Source: JAFEDN01 sp965651935 | GTDB taxonomy: Bacteria; Pseudomonadota; Gammaproteobacteria; Coxiellales; Coxiellaceae | NCBI GenBank assembly: GCA_965651935.1 | Contig: CBFGTC010000009.1 | Coordinates: 1 to 64,000 of the forward strand | DNA: 64,000 nucleotides | Reading direction: 5' to 3' | Shown: positions 8,554 to 17,637 of the stretch, in pieces | How the letters are laid out: every line of letters begins with the position of its first letter | Numbering within the stretch: the first letter of the stretch is position 1 | Program-made: the position numbers and the translations under genes | The notes under the pieces: model-generated | Told to the model about the DNA's origin: nothing | Databases searched by the model: none | The model's input: the letters and a program-made list of their open reading frames with translations, nothing else

Positions 8554-10011
8554 ATGCATAATCTTACATTGGCAGAATTGAGCAAGTTATTACGGGAAAA
8601 AAAAGTTTCCAGTGTTGAAATGACAGAATTTTTTTTGAATCGCATAAAGCAATATGATTCCAAATTAAATTCTTTTATTACGATAACCGAGGCTCAAGCC
8701 TTAGAGCAAGCCAAAACGGCGGATAAAATGATTGCCCAGGGCAATGCCACTCCCTTGACCGGGATTCCTATCGCTCAAAAAGATATTTTTTGCACCGCTG
8801 GCATTAAAACCACTTGCGCTTCCAAGATGTTGGATAATTTCATTGCGCCTTACAGCGCCACTTCCGTGGAAAAATTCAATACTTCTGGCGCGGTATTATT
8901 GGGTAAAACCAATATGGATGAATTTGCGATGGGCTCATCTAATGAAACCAGTTATTACGGGCCGGTGCGCAATCCCTGGGATTTAAATAAAACTCCTGGC
9001 GGTTCTTCGGGCGGATCAGCAGCTGCCGTGGCCGCGCGATTAACCCCTGCTGCTACGGGGACTGATACCGGAGGGTCCATTCGCCAACCTGCTGCTCTTT
9101 GTGGGATTACCGGTTTAAAGCCCACTTATGGTTTGGTGTCCCGTTATGGCATGATTGCCTTTGCTTCCAGCTTGGACCAAGGCGGGCCGTTAGCGCTGAG
9201 TGCGGAAGATGCGGCTCTCATGTTACAAGTCATGGCTGGGCATGATCCTAAAGATTCCACTAGCATTAATCGTCCTGTGCCGGAATATGTTAATACCCTA
9301 AATGATGATTTGCAGGGTTTACGAGTGGGTTTGCCTAAAGAGTATTTTGAAAATGGCCTGGACACATCCATGGCGGACGCCGTTACTGAAACAATTAAGA
9401 TATTAGAAAAGTTGGGCGCTACTATGGTGGAAATTAGTTTACCGCACACGGATTTAAGCGCCTCTGCTTATTACGTGCTTGCTCCGGCTGAATGTTCTTC
9501 TAACTTAGCGCGATATGACGGTGTTCGCTACGGCTACCGCTGTCAAAACCCGGTGGATTTAGAAGATTTGTATAAACGCTCTCGCAGCGAGGGTTTCGGA
9601 AAAGAAGTCAAAAGGCGGATTTTAATCGGGACTTACGTCTTGTCATCCGGTTTTTATGATGCTTATTATTGCCGAGCCCAGAAAATTCGCCGTTTAATTC
9701 GCGATGATTTCCTCCAGGCTTTCGAAAAAGTGGATGTGATCCTCACTCCTTCTACGCCCACCCCGGCTTTCAACATTGGGGAAAAGCTGACCGATCCCGT
9801 GGCGATGTATTTGTCAGATGTGTACACCATCGCGGTTAATTTAGCGGGAATTCCCGGATTGTCCATGCCAATCGGTTTTAGTCCTAATAAATTGCCATTA
9901 GGGGGACAATTGATCGGTAATTATTTTTCAGAAGCCAAATTATTGAATGTGGCCCATCGCTATCAGCAAGTTACCGATTGGCATCGGGCTGTCCCCCCGG
10001 CATTTATTTAA
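8554..10011 (+). CDS. gatA: Asp/Glu-tRNA(Asn/Gln) amidotransferase subunit A
   Basis: GatA is the glutaminase subunit that frees ammonia from glutamine for GatB. The amidase signature is intact: catalytic Lys76 in AQKDIF, the cis-Ser at 151 in PGGSSGGS, and nucleophile Ser175 in TDTGGSIRQP. The 485 residues match the family length. The gene follows gatC by 8 bases and ends the run. Since gltX is also in this window, GatCAB may serve tRNA(Gln), tRNA(Asn) or both; which one cannot be decided here. Confidence 0.97.
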   Translation: MHNLTLAELSKLLREKKVSSVEMTEFFLNRIKQYDSKLNSFITITEAQALEQAKTADKMIAQGNATPLTGIPIAQKDIFCTAGIKTTCASKMLDNFIAPYSATSVEKFNTSGAVLLGKTNMDEFAMGSSNETSYYGPVRNPWDLNKTPGGSSGGSAAAVAARLTPAATGTDTGGSIRQPAALCGITGLKPTYGLVSRYGMIAFASSLDQGGPLALSAEDAALMLQVMAGHDPKDSTSINRPVPEYVNTLNDDLQGLRVGLPKEYFENGLDTSMADAVTETIKILEKLGATMVEISLPHTDLSASAYYVLAPAECSSNLARYDGVRYGYRCQNPVDLEDLYKRSRSEGFGKEVKRRILIGTYVLSSGFYDAYYCRAQKIRRLIRDDFLQAFEKVDVILTPSTPTPAFNIGEKLTDPVAMYLSDVYTIAVNLAGIPGLSMPIGFSPNKLPLGGQLIGNYFSEAKLLNVAHRYQQVTDWHRAVPPAFI

Positions 10012-10108
10012 TAAAATCTTAACTCCTTTTTAGTATCATATCTGTCATATTGAGTATATTTAATTTTTTTATGATAATTTAAACAAAATAATTTGAGATA
10101 AAATAACC

Positions 10109-11461
10109 ATGTCCAGGCTTGACCAAAAATCAGAATTTAAATTGAGAACTTTTGAAGAATTGAAAAATGTGTCTAGATATTTTTTGAATGATGAGAAGAC
10201 AGTTGACAAGGCCCTTATCGCCGTTTTAGAAGAAAAGCTTGAAAAGTTAAAAAATGAGACTCGATTACAAAATCAATGCTTAAATGAAGAAATAAAGCGA
10301 ACATATTCAAGTTTAAAAAGCATGGGAATAGATCTACCGTTTTCATTTTCGTCTGATGATTTTGATATGTTGTCAAACGAAAAAAAAATAGAATATATAA
10401 AAATTGTTTTTGGAATTCTGTCTAGCGATCTTTGTGGTGTAGTAGTGACTAGAGAAGCTCAAAATGCACAAAGTTATATTCTTGAAAACAAAATCATTGA
10501 CGGTTTTTCTGAAAAGGTCAAATTTGAATTAGCTTTCGAAATCATTAAAAGCAGGGGATGTCGTATGTTTGAGCATATCCCGAGTTTAACGGATACTCAG
10601 AAAGCTGAATTGACTCAGAAGGCAGAAAAAGAAGTCAAAGCGTGGCTTCCTGTTTTACCTGATGAATTAATCAATAAATGGGTTAAAGAACAGAATCAGA
10701 TAGAACTCCGTTATTTAATTTACCAATGTTTTTCTGGGAAATTTTCTCATCATCACGACAAGGGCCCGGCATTTCTTAAATTAAAAGAAATACTTGAAAA
10801 ACCAGTCCTTGATTTTGATAAATGCATTGAGGCCTTAAAATCAGCAATGTCTGAGAATCAAAAACTCTTTCAAAATTACGGCTGGAGTAAATTATTGCCG
10901 ACTAGTATTAATTATCGGCAGCCTTTAAAATGGAGCGGGAAAGAAACATCAGAACAACTTATCGCTATTTCGCATGGAGGCGGCTTTTTTCATATACTTG
11001 AATTTTTATGTGGAATATCTTATGGATACAGGATAGATAATTATTCTTACTATGGAATATGTGTGAGTATCGACGATGACCGAAATGAAGATAACAGTAT
11101 CGCACTTCATAGTCATAGTTACGCTACACGCACCGCACCTAATCATTTGGATATTCCAGCCAAATTTACGGCAAAAATAGAATCTCAGTATTTGCTAGCT
11201 ATGTCGAAACTTGCTGAGGCATATATCTCTTTTGATTCAGTGACGCATTTAAAGGCATTCTCATTACACCTTTATAATTTTCAAGATTTCATGGAGAAAT
11301 TAAAACCATTTCAGCCACAAAAGCCGTTGAAAAGCGAATCGACACCGACTGCGTCGACAGCGGAGGATAGTTTAGTTCAACAGGGTATCTTTAATGGAAA
11401 AACACAAGCAAGTTCTCATGGTCCCGACTCCGGTAGTCAGTGTAATTTTTCAACTAAATAA
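10109..11461 (+). CDS. Unrecognised 450-residue protein
   Basis: I do not recognise this protein. It has no signal peptide or membrane segment. Residues about 30-70 are charged and helical (a likely coiled coil), the middle is rich in Lys/Glu helices, and the part around residue 300 has Gly/Tyr/His-rich stretches (SHGGGFFH, YGYRIDNYSYYG, HSHSYATR). The last 50 residues are Ser/Thr/Gln-rich and low in complexity, as often seen in type IV effectors of Legionellales, but this is only suggestive. It stands alone between gatA and nuoJ, two core loci, and its composition is more AT-rich than theirs. The start ATG at 10109 has only a weak upstream purine run. Confidence 0.75.
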   Translation: MSRLDQKSEFKLRTFEELKNVSRYFLNDEKTVDKALIAVLEEKLEKLKNETRLQNQCLNEEIKRTYSSLKSMGIDLPFSFSSDDFDMLSNEKKIEYIKIVFGILSSDLCGVVVTREAQNAQSYILENKIIDGFSEKVKFELAFEIIKSRGCRMFEHIPSLTDTQKAELTQKAEKEVKAWLPVLPDELINKWVKEQNQIELRYLIYQCFSGKFSHHHDKGPAFLKLKEILEKPVLDFDKCIEALKSAMSENQKLFQNYGWSKLLPTSINYRQPLKWSGKETSEQLIAISHGGGFFHILEFLCGISYGYRIDNYSYYGICVSIDDDRNEDNSIALHSHSYATRTAPNHLDIPAKFTAKIESQYLLAMSKLAEAYISFDSVTHLKAFSLHLYNFQDFMEKLKPFQPQKPLKSESTPTASTAEDSLVQQGIFNGKTQASSHGPDSGSQCNFSTK

Positions 11462-11696
11462 AAACTAAAAATGGCAGGAATATATCGGTCCTAAAAGACT
11501 CAAGTTCCTCAAAATTAAGTGCGGAATATGGGCTTGTTTATCTATATTAAAGACTAAGACTAGCCTTCCCGGTCATTCTGTAACTCATTAATTTATTTTC
11601 AAATTTTTCTGGATCAAAGTTGGTCAGCTCTGGTAAGAGGCTGATTTATTGTCATTAAAAAATGACCGGGAATTGCTGTTGAAAGACTTGAACAGC
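11462..11696 (+). other. Intergenic region with 11-bp inverted repeat
   Basis: No gene is visible between the unknown 450-residue gene and the nuoJ promoter. The only structure seen is a perfect 11-bp inverted repeat, TCCCGGTCATT at 11567-11577 and its complement at 11661-11671, enclosing 83 bases without coding capacity. Confidence 0.4.
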
Positions 11697-11725
11697 TTGC
11701 TGCTATAAATCCGATTGGCTATAAT
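11697..11725 (+). promoter_or_regulatory. Putative promoter of the nuoJ-N operon
   Basis: A perfect TATAAT (11720-11725) follows TTGCTG (11697-11702) at 17 bp. It lies 28 bases before the nuoJ ATG, with AGGAG at 11744-11748 as ribosome site. A private promoter is expected because nuoA-I are not upstream. Confidence 0.45.
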
Positions 11726-11753
11726 AGTGCCTCTTTAGGGTTTAGGAGCTTAA

Positions 11754-12359
11754 ATGGCTGAAGCCGTATATCAAATTGTTTTTTATTTGTTCACCTTGAT
11801 TCTCTTTGGTTCTGCCGCCATGGTGATTTTTTCTCGCAATCCAGTGCGATGTGCGCTATTTCTGGTCTTGGCATTTTTCTGCAGCGCTGTTTTATGGATG
11901 CTGCTCGAAGCCGAATTCCTTTCCCTAGTCTTGATCTTCGTTTATGTGGGAGCAGTGATGACCTTGTTTTTATTTGTGGTCATGATGTTGAATATTGATT
12001 TAGTTGCTCTCAAAGAGGGATTCGTTCGTTATTTACCCTTAGGTTTATTAGTGCTGGCTGTCATGATCGGTGTGATGCTTTACATTTTGAACCAAAGACA
12101 ATTTAGCGATGTCAGCATGATCGTCTCCCATGGGCCTCATTATAGTAATGTAACTGCCGTAGGAACGGAGCTCTTTACCCACTACGTATTCGAGTTTGAA
12201 ATTGCCGGCTTAATTTTACTCGTAGCCATGATTGCCGCAATCAGCCTGGCGTTTTATGGAAGAAGGCCTGGCACCAAAGCTCAAAAAATTGCAAAACAAT
12301 TACAAGCCCAAAAATCGACTGGGTTAAGAATTATTAAAATGAAGGCGGAGCCCCGATGA
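11754..12359 (+). CDS. nuoJ: NADH-quinone oxidoreductase subunit J
   Basis: Membrane subunit of respiratory complex I, in the arm next to the quinone site. The 201 residues contain about five hydrophobic segments and the conserved core LLEAEFLSLVLIFVYVGAVMTLFLFVVMML. It is the first gene of a five-gene nuo run; upstream is an unrelated gene, not nuoI, which is unusual. AGGAG at 11744-11748 supports the ATG. Its end overlaps nuoK by 4 bases (ATGA). Confidence 0.96.
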   Translation: MAEAVYQIVFYLFTLILFGSAAMVIFSRNPVRCALFLVLAFFCSAVLWMLLEAEFLSLVLIFVYVGAVMTLFLFVVMMLNIDLVALKEGFVRYLPLGLLVLAVMIGVMLYILNQRQFSDVSMIVSHGPHYSNVTAVGTELFTHYVFEFEIAGLILLVAMIAAISLAFYGRRPGTKAQKIAKQLQAQKSTGLRIIKMKAEPR

Positions 12360-12661
12360 TACCATTGAATTTTTACCTAATAATTGGGGCCGTGCTGTTT
12401 GGATTAAGTTTTGCCGGCATTATTCTGAACCGTAAAAATATCATTGTCTTGCTTATGTGTTTAGAATTAATGCTGTTGGCGGTCAATACCAATTTTGTGG
12501 CTTTCGCGCATTATTTAGATTTGGTTGCCGGGGAAGTGTTTGTGTTTTTTATTTTAACTGTGGCGGCTGCTGAAGCGGCAATCGGTCTAGCCATTTTAGT
12601 ATTGCTATATCGACAACGCGGCACGATTAACGTTCAAGCCATGGACTTATTAAAGGGTTAA
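12356..12661 (+). CDS. nuoK: NADH-quinone oxidoreductase subunit K
   Basis: Small antiporter-like membrane subunit of complex I. At 101 residues it has the normal three transmembrane helices, with conserved glutamates in CLELMLLAVN and in AAAEAAIGLA, both needed for proton translocation in the family. Start and stop overlap with nuoJ as ATGA, which indicates translational coupling. Confidence 0.97.
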   Translation: MIPLNFYLIIGAVLFGLSFAGIILNRKNIIVLLMCLELMLLAVNTNFVAFAHYLDLVAGEVFVFFILTVAAAEAAIGLAILVLLYRQRGTINVQAMDLLKG

Positions 12662-12664
12662 ATT

Positions 12665-14617
12665 GTGATTTCATTGGTATATATCATCATCTTTGCCCCA
12701 TTATTGGGGTCCCTAATTGCCGGTTTGCTAGGCAAAGTAATAGGGCGCAGCAATACTCACCGCACTACCATCGCGTTAATGATTTGTTCATTTATCGCTG
12801 CTGTCATCGTGGCCAAAAAAGTATTTATCGACGGTCAAACTTATAACGGCCTGATGTACCACTGGCTTATCAGTTCTCATTATGCTTTTAATATTGGATT
12901 TTTAATCGATCCTTTGTCTTCACTGATGATGCTCGTGGTGACATTTGTATCTTTACTCGTCCATATATACACCATCGGCTATATGCATGATGATCCTGGA
13001 TATCAGCGGTTTTTCAGTTATGTTTCGTTATTCACTTTTGCCATGCTAATGCTAGTCACCGCCAATAATTTTCTGCAATTATTTTTTGGATGGGAAGGAG
13101 TAGGGCTGGTTTCTTACCTGCTTATCGGCTTTTGGTTTAAGACCACCGCCGCAGCAAATGGCAGTTTTAAGGCTTTTCTAGTCAACCGCGTCGGCGACAT
13201 GGGTTTTATCATTGGCATTGCTGCCGTTTTAGCATACTTCGGCAGTTTAGATTACGCGACCGTTTTTGCTCAAACTGATAAAGTGGCGCCCTTAACCATT
13301 AATCTATTCGGCCATACCCCTTGGTCTGTGATGAGCTTGATATGCATTGCTTTATTTGTCGGGGCTATGGGTAAATCCGCTCAAATTCCTTTACATGTTT
13401 GGTTGCCGGAATCAATGGCAGGTCCCACTCCTATATCTGCTTTGATCCACGCGGCTACCATGGTTACCGCCGGTATTTTTATGGTGGCAAGATTGTCGCC
13501 ATTATTTGAGCTCTCGCCGGTTGCTCTGAGTTTAGTTTTAGTTATTGGTGCAACTGGCGCGTTATTTTTGGGACTATTGGCATTTGTTGAAAACGACATC
13601 AAACGCGTCATCGCGTATTCCACCATGTCTCAATTAGGATACATGATGGCGGCTAATGGCGCTTCGGCCTTCTCCGCTGGTATTTTTCATTTGGCAACCC
13701 ACGCTTGCTTTAAAGCGCTTTTGTTTCTGGGAGCGGGTTCCGTCATTATCGCGATGCATCACGAACAAGACATCCGCAATATGGGTAATTTGAAAAAATA
13801 CATGCCCATCACCTATATTACCTTTTTAGTGGGCTCTTTGGCATTAACAGCTATACCTCCTTTTGCCGGCTTTTATTCCAAAGAAGCCATTATCGAAGCA
13901 GTACACTTAGCGCATGTTCCGGGCGCGCATTATGCCTATATTTGCTTGCTGCTCGGCAGTTTTGCTACAGCTTATTACACTTTTAGAGTCTTTTTCTTAG
14001 CGTTCCACACCCAAGAAAGGATGGATAAACATACTCGAGAACATCTTCATGAAACTACCTGGGTCATAACTTTGCCTTTGATAATATTGGCTATCCCTTC
14101 GGCTATATTAGGGTTTTCACTTGCCCATCATATTCTTTATAGTGATACACCATTGTTAAGTAAGAGTATTTTTGTTGCGCCCCAATTAGATGTGATGAGG
14201 CAAATGAGCGAAGAGTTCCCTGGGGTATGGAAAGCGGTATTGAAATCTTTCCTGGAATTGCCCGTTTGGTTATCACTGGCTGGAGTCTTCACCGCTTGGT
14301 TAACTTGTGTCGCGAAACCGGGGATTCGCCGCTTTTTTTCTCGCGCATTTTCAGGAGTCCAGTATATACTGACGCACAAATACGGATTCGACGCTTTCTA
14401 TCAGAGTGTTTTGTTGCCTGTCGTGCAAGGGTTGAGTTCGTTTTTTTATCGTTTTAGTGATAGAAAAATCATCGATTCTTTTGCGGTAGACGGTTCCGGG
14501 AAAACCATTTCCCGTCTTTCAGCTCAGTTGCGCCGTTTACAAACGGGTTATTTATATCATTATGCTTTTGTCATGATGTTAGGGTTATTGTTATTTTTAT
14601 TCTGGTTTTTAATGTAG
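12665..14617 (+). CDS. nuoL: NADH-quinone oxidoreductase subunit L
   Basis: Largest antiporter-like proton-pumping subunit of complex I. The 650 residues carry the proton-translocation core (FFGWEGVGLVSYLLIGFW, KSAQIPLHVWLPESM, GPTPISALIHAATMV) and the long C-terminal lateral helix region. The start is GTG at 12665 (MISLVYII), 3 bases after the nuoK stop, with AAGGG upstream. The frame is intact. Confidence 0.96.
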   Translation: MISLVYIIIFAPLLGSLIAGLLGKVIGRSNTHRTTIALMICSFIAAVIVAKKVFIDGQTYNGLMYHWLISSHYAFNIGFLIDPLSSLMMLVVTFVSLLVHIYTIGYMHDDPGYQRFFSYVSLFTFAMLMLVTANNFLQLFFGWEGVGLVSYLLIGFWFKTTAAANGSFKAFLVNRVGDMGFIIGIAAVLAYFGSLDYATVFAQTDKVAPLTINLFGHTPWSVMSLICIALFVGAMGKSAQIPLHVWLPESMAGPTPISALIHAATMVTAGIFMVARLSPLFELSPVALSLVLVIGATGALFLGLLAFVENDIKRVIAYSTMSQLGYMMAANGASAFSAGIFHLATHACFKALLFLGAGSVIIAMHHEQDIRNMGNLKKYMPITYITFLVGSLALTAIPPFAGFYSKEAIIEAVHLAHVPGAHYAYICLLLGSFATAYYTFRVFFLAFHTQERMDKHTREHLHETTWVITLPLIILAIPSAILGFSLAHHILYSDTPLLSKSIFVAPQLDVMRQMSEEFPGVWKAVLKSFLELPVWLSLAGVFTAWLTCVAKPGIRRFFSRAFSGVQYILTHKYGFDAFYQSVLLPVVQGLSSFFYRFSDRKIIDSFAVDGSGKTISRLSAQLRRLQTGYLYHYAFVMMLGLLLFLFWFLM

Positions 14618-14632
14618 CGCTGTTGGAGAAGT

Positions 14633-16135
14633 ATGCCGATTTTAAGTCTGTTAATCTGGTTACCGGTGTTGGGAGCAGTCTTAGCGCTATTCTGCAATGA
14701 TCAACGTGTTAATTTAGCGCGTTATATTGCTCTAATGGTCATGATTATTAGCCTTGTCTTATGTATTCCATTATATATTCAATTTAATAATTCAGTTCCA
14801 AGCTTACAATTTGTTGAGCATTGGCAATGGATTCCGTCTTTAAAAATTAATTATGATTTGGGAGTAGATGGTATTTCCATGCCTTTGGTGCTATTAACTT
14901 GTTTTACTACTTTATTAATTGTCATGGCCTCTTGGACCATGGTGCGCGAAAGAGTCCAGCAATATTTGGCTACATTTTTAGTCATGCAAGGCATGATGAT
15001 TGGCGTGTTCGCGGCGGCGGATTCTTTATTGTTTTACTTTTTTTGGGAAGGCACGCTGATACCGATGTATCTCAGCATAGGGATATGGGGGGGACAAAAC
15101 CGTTCCTACGCTGCCATTAAATTTTTCTTGTACACGTTTTTTGGTTCCGCTTTATTATTGATTGCCTTGTTATATTTGCGTTTGAAAGCCGATAGTTTTT
15201 TAATTACTGATTTTTATGCGGTGAAAATTGCGCTAAGCGTGCAAATACTTTTATTTATAGCCTTCTTTTTAGGCTTTGCTATTAAAATTCCCATGTTCCC
15301 CCTTCATACTTGGTTGCCACATGCGCATACCGAGGCTCCCACTGGGGGATCAGTGATATTGGCCGCGTTGATGTTGAAGCTTGGGGGGTACGGGTTTCTC
15401 CGTTTCTCTTTGCCTATCGTGCCTGATGCTTGCCGAAGTTTGGAATGGGCGATGGTGGTTTTATCTTTGATTGCTATTTTGTACATAGGCTTAGTAGCTA
15501 TCGCTCAGGTGGATATGAAACGCTTAATTGCTTATTCCTCAGTCGCCCACATGGGATTTGTGACCTTAGGTTGCTTTTTACCCTTTATTTTAATGCAGAA
15601 AACCCTGAATACGGCTTCTGGCGTGTTACCGATTGAAGGAGCAATAGTCCAAATGATTGCTCATGCTTTTGGTTCAGGAGCATTGTTTTTGGCGTTTGGA
15701 GCGCTTTATGACCAAATGCATACCCGTCTATTAAAAGAATTTGGCGGGGTAGCTAACACCATGCCCATCTTTGCGGCGTTTTTTATGTTATTTATTATGG
15801 CAAATGTAGGTCTTCCCGGTACTTCCGGATTTGTGGGCGAATTTATGCTAATTATGAGTTCTTTCCAAGCTGGATTTTGGGTAACATTCTTTGCCGCATC
15901 CACTTTGATTACCGGGGCAGCTTATAGTTTATGGATGTACCGCCGAGTTTTCTTCGGCGAAATCGCTAATGAACACGTTCGCCATCTTCGCGATGTAGGT
16001 TCGATGAATATTGCCATTTTTTCATTGCTGGCGCTAGCGATTTTGTTAATTGGCATCTATCCCAACGCTTTATTAAATGTAGTGCATTCAACAGCAGGAC
16101 ATCTTGCTGATTTGACTGCTCAATCTCGTCTCTAA
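14633..16135 (+). CDS. nuoM: NADH-quinone oxidoreductase subunit M
   Basis: Second antiporter-like proton-pumping subunit of complex I. The 500 residues show the family motifs FYFFWEGTLIPMYLSIGIWGG, KIPMFPLHTWLPHAHTEAPTGGS and KRLIAYSSVAHMGFV. A GGAG lies just upstream of the ATG. It follows nuoL after 15 bases. Confidence 0.97.
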   Translation: MPILSLLIWLPVLGAVLALFCNDQRVNLARYIALMVMIISLVLCIPLYIQFNNSVPSLQFVEHWQWIPSLKINYDLGVDGISMPLVLLTCFTTLLIVMASWTMVRERVQQYLATFLVMQGMMIGVFAAADSLLFYFFWEGTLIPMYLSIGIWGGQNRSYAAIKFFLYTFFGSALLLIALLYLRLKADSFLITDFYAVKIALSVQILLFIAFFLGFAIKIPMFPLHTWLPHAHTEAPTGGSVILAALMLKLGGYGFLRFSLPIVPDACRSLEWAMVVLSLIAILYIGLVAIAQVDMKRLIAYSSVAHMGFVTLGCFLPFILMQKTLNTASGVLPIEGAIVQMIAHAFGSGALFLAFGALYDQMHTRLLKEFGGVANTMPIFAAFFMLFIMANVGLPGTSGFVGEFMLIMSSFQAGFWVTFFAASTLITGAAYSLWMYRRVFFGEIANEHVRHLRDVGSMNIAIFSLLALAILLIGIYPNALLNVVHSTAGHLADLTAQSRL

Positions 16136-16191
16136 ATTTGCTAGAAGATGAGCTTAGGCAGGGGAGCTGTTTTAGTTAGTGGAGTATAAAT

Positions 16192-17634
16192 GTGAATATA
16201 ACTTGGTCTGATATTTTACCAATAATCCCCGAATTATTTTTGGCCATACTCACCGCCGTTATTTTATTAGTCGGTGTTTTTGCGCCGGCAAAAAAACAAT
16301 TGGGCTACTACTTGGCGCAAATCGGTTTGATCCTCACTGCTATTTTGACGGTTTACTGTTTTTCTGCTTTGGGCGATGTGACAACTTTTTCCTTTGATCA
16401 CAGCTATGTGTTAGACAAATTCGCCGTTGTGTTAAAACTGTTTGTCTATTTAATTACTTTTGTGGTTTTTTTATTCTCTCGCAATTACAACGAAGAACGT
16501 TACATACTCAATAATGAATTTCATGTTCTGGCTTTACTTTCCACTATTGGGATGGCGGTGTTGATTTCATCCTACAATTTATTAACCCTTTATTTATCTT
16601 TAGAATTATTATCTCTGCCTTTGTATGCTTTAGTCGCCTTGCAACGCGCCAAAATGCGCTGTGTGGAAGCCGCCATGAAGTATTTTGTGGTAGGCGGTAT
16701 GGCCTCTGGAATGCTATTGTACGGGATTTCAATTTTATTTGGCGTTACCGGTAGTTTAGATTTAGGTGTGATAGCCAACCACATCGCTGGTCAAAGCAGT
16801 GCTCATAACATCATGCTGGTTTTTGCTTTAGTATTTATCATTTCGGGCATGGCCTTTAAATTAGGGGCGGTTCCTTTCCATATGTGGGTCCCTGATGTTT
16901 ACGACGGGGCGCCCACGTCAGTCACCCTCTTGATTGCCGCAGCACCTAAGATAGCGGCCTTTGCCTTAATTGCACGAGTACTTGCCACTGGATTGCCGGA
17001 TTTATTCCAGCATTGGCAACAAATTTTATTAGCTATTGCTTTATTATCGGTTGGTCTAGGTAATATTGTGGCCATAGTGCAATCCAATATCAAAAGATTA
17101 CTGGCGTATTCTTCTATTTCACATATGGGATTTGTCCTATTAGGATTGGCGTGTGGCTCTGCTGCCGGGAATACCGCTGCCGTTTTCTATGTTATCACCT
17201 ATAGTTTGATGAGTTTAGGCGCTTTTGGAATGGTGGCTTTAATGAGTCGCGCCGGATTTGAGGCCAATGATATTGAAGATTACGCCGGTCTCAATCATCG
17301 CAACCCTTGGCTGGCTTTTATGATGTTAGTATTAATGTTTTCAATGGCGGGAGTTCCCCCTTTGGTGGGCTTTATCGCCAAATTGACTATTTTAAAAGCC
17401 TTGGTGGATGTCCATCTAACCTGGATAGCTGTAGTGGCTTTAATCTTTTCCATTATTGGCGCGTATTATTATATTCGCATTGTAAAACTTATGTATTTTG
17501 ACCAGCCACGCGAGGCTGAGTTAATTGCATGTCCACAAGAAGCCAAATTGGCTATCAGCGTCAATGGCTTAGCAATTTTGCTTTTGGGGATTTTCCCCAG
17601 CGCCTTAGCGAAACTGTGCCAAAATCTGTTTTAA
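16192..17634 (+). CDS. nuoN: NADH-quinone oxidoreductase subunit N
   Basis: Third antiporter-like proton-pumping subunit of complex I and last nuo gene here. The 480 residues carry LELLSLPLYALVAL, FKLGAVPFHMWVPDVYDGAPTSVT and KRLLAYSSISHMGFVLLG. The start must be GTG at 16192: the overlapping ATG at 16190 meets TGA at once. GGAG at 16181-16184 fits this start. otsB follows after 3 bases. Confidence 0.97.
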   Translation: MNITWSDILPIIPELFLAILTAVILLVGVFAPAKKQLGYYLAQIGLILTAILTVYCFSALGDVTTFSFDHSYVLDKFAVVLKLFVYLITFVVFLFSRNYNEERYILNNEFHVLALLSTIGMAVLISSYNLLTLYLSLELLSLPLYALVALQRAKMRCVEAAMKYFVVGGMASGMLLYGISILFGVTGSLDLGVIANHIAGQSSAHNIMLVFALVFIISGMAFKLGAVPFHMWVPDVYDGAPTSVTLLIAAAPKIAAFALIARVLATGLPDLFQHWQQILLAIALLSVGLGNIVAIVQSNIKRLLAYSSISHMGFVLLGLACGSAAGNTAAVFYVITYSLMSLGAFGMVALMSRAGFEANDIEDYAGLNHRNPWLAFMMLVLMFSMAGVPPLVGFIAKLTILKALVDVHLTWIAVVALIFSIIGAYYYIRIVKLMYFDQPREAELIACPQEAKLAISVNGLAILLLGIFPSALAKLCQNLF

Positions 17635-17637
17635 AAC

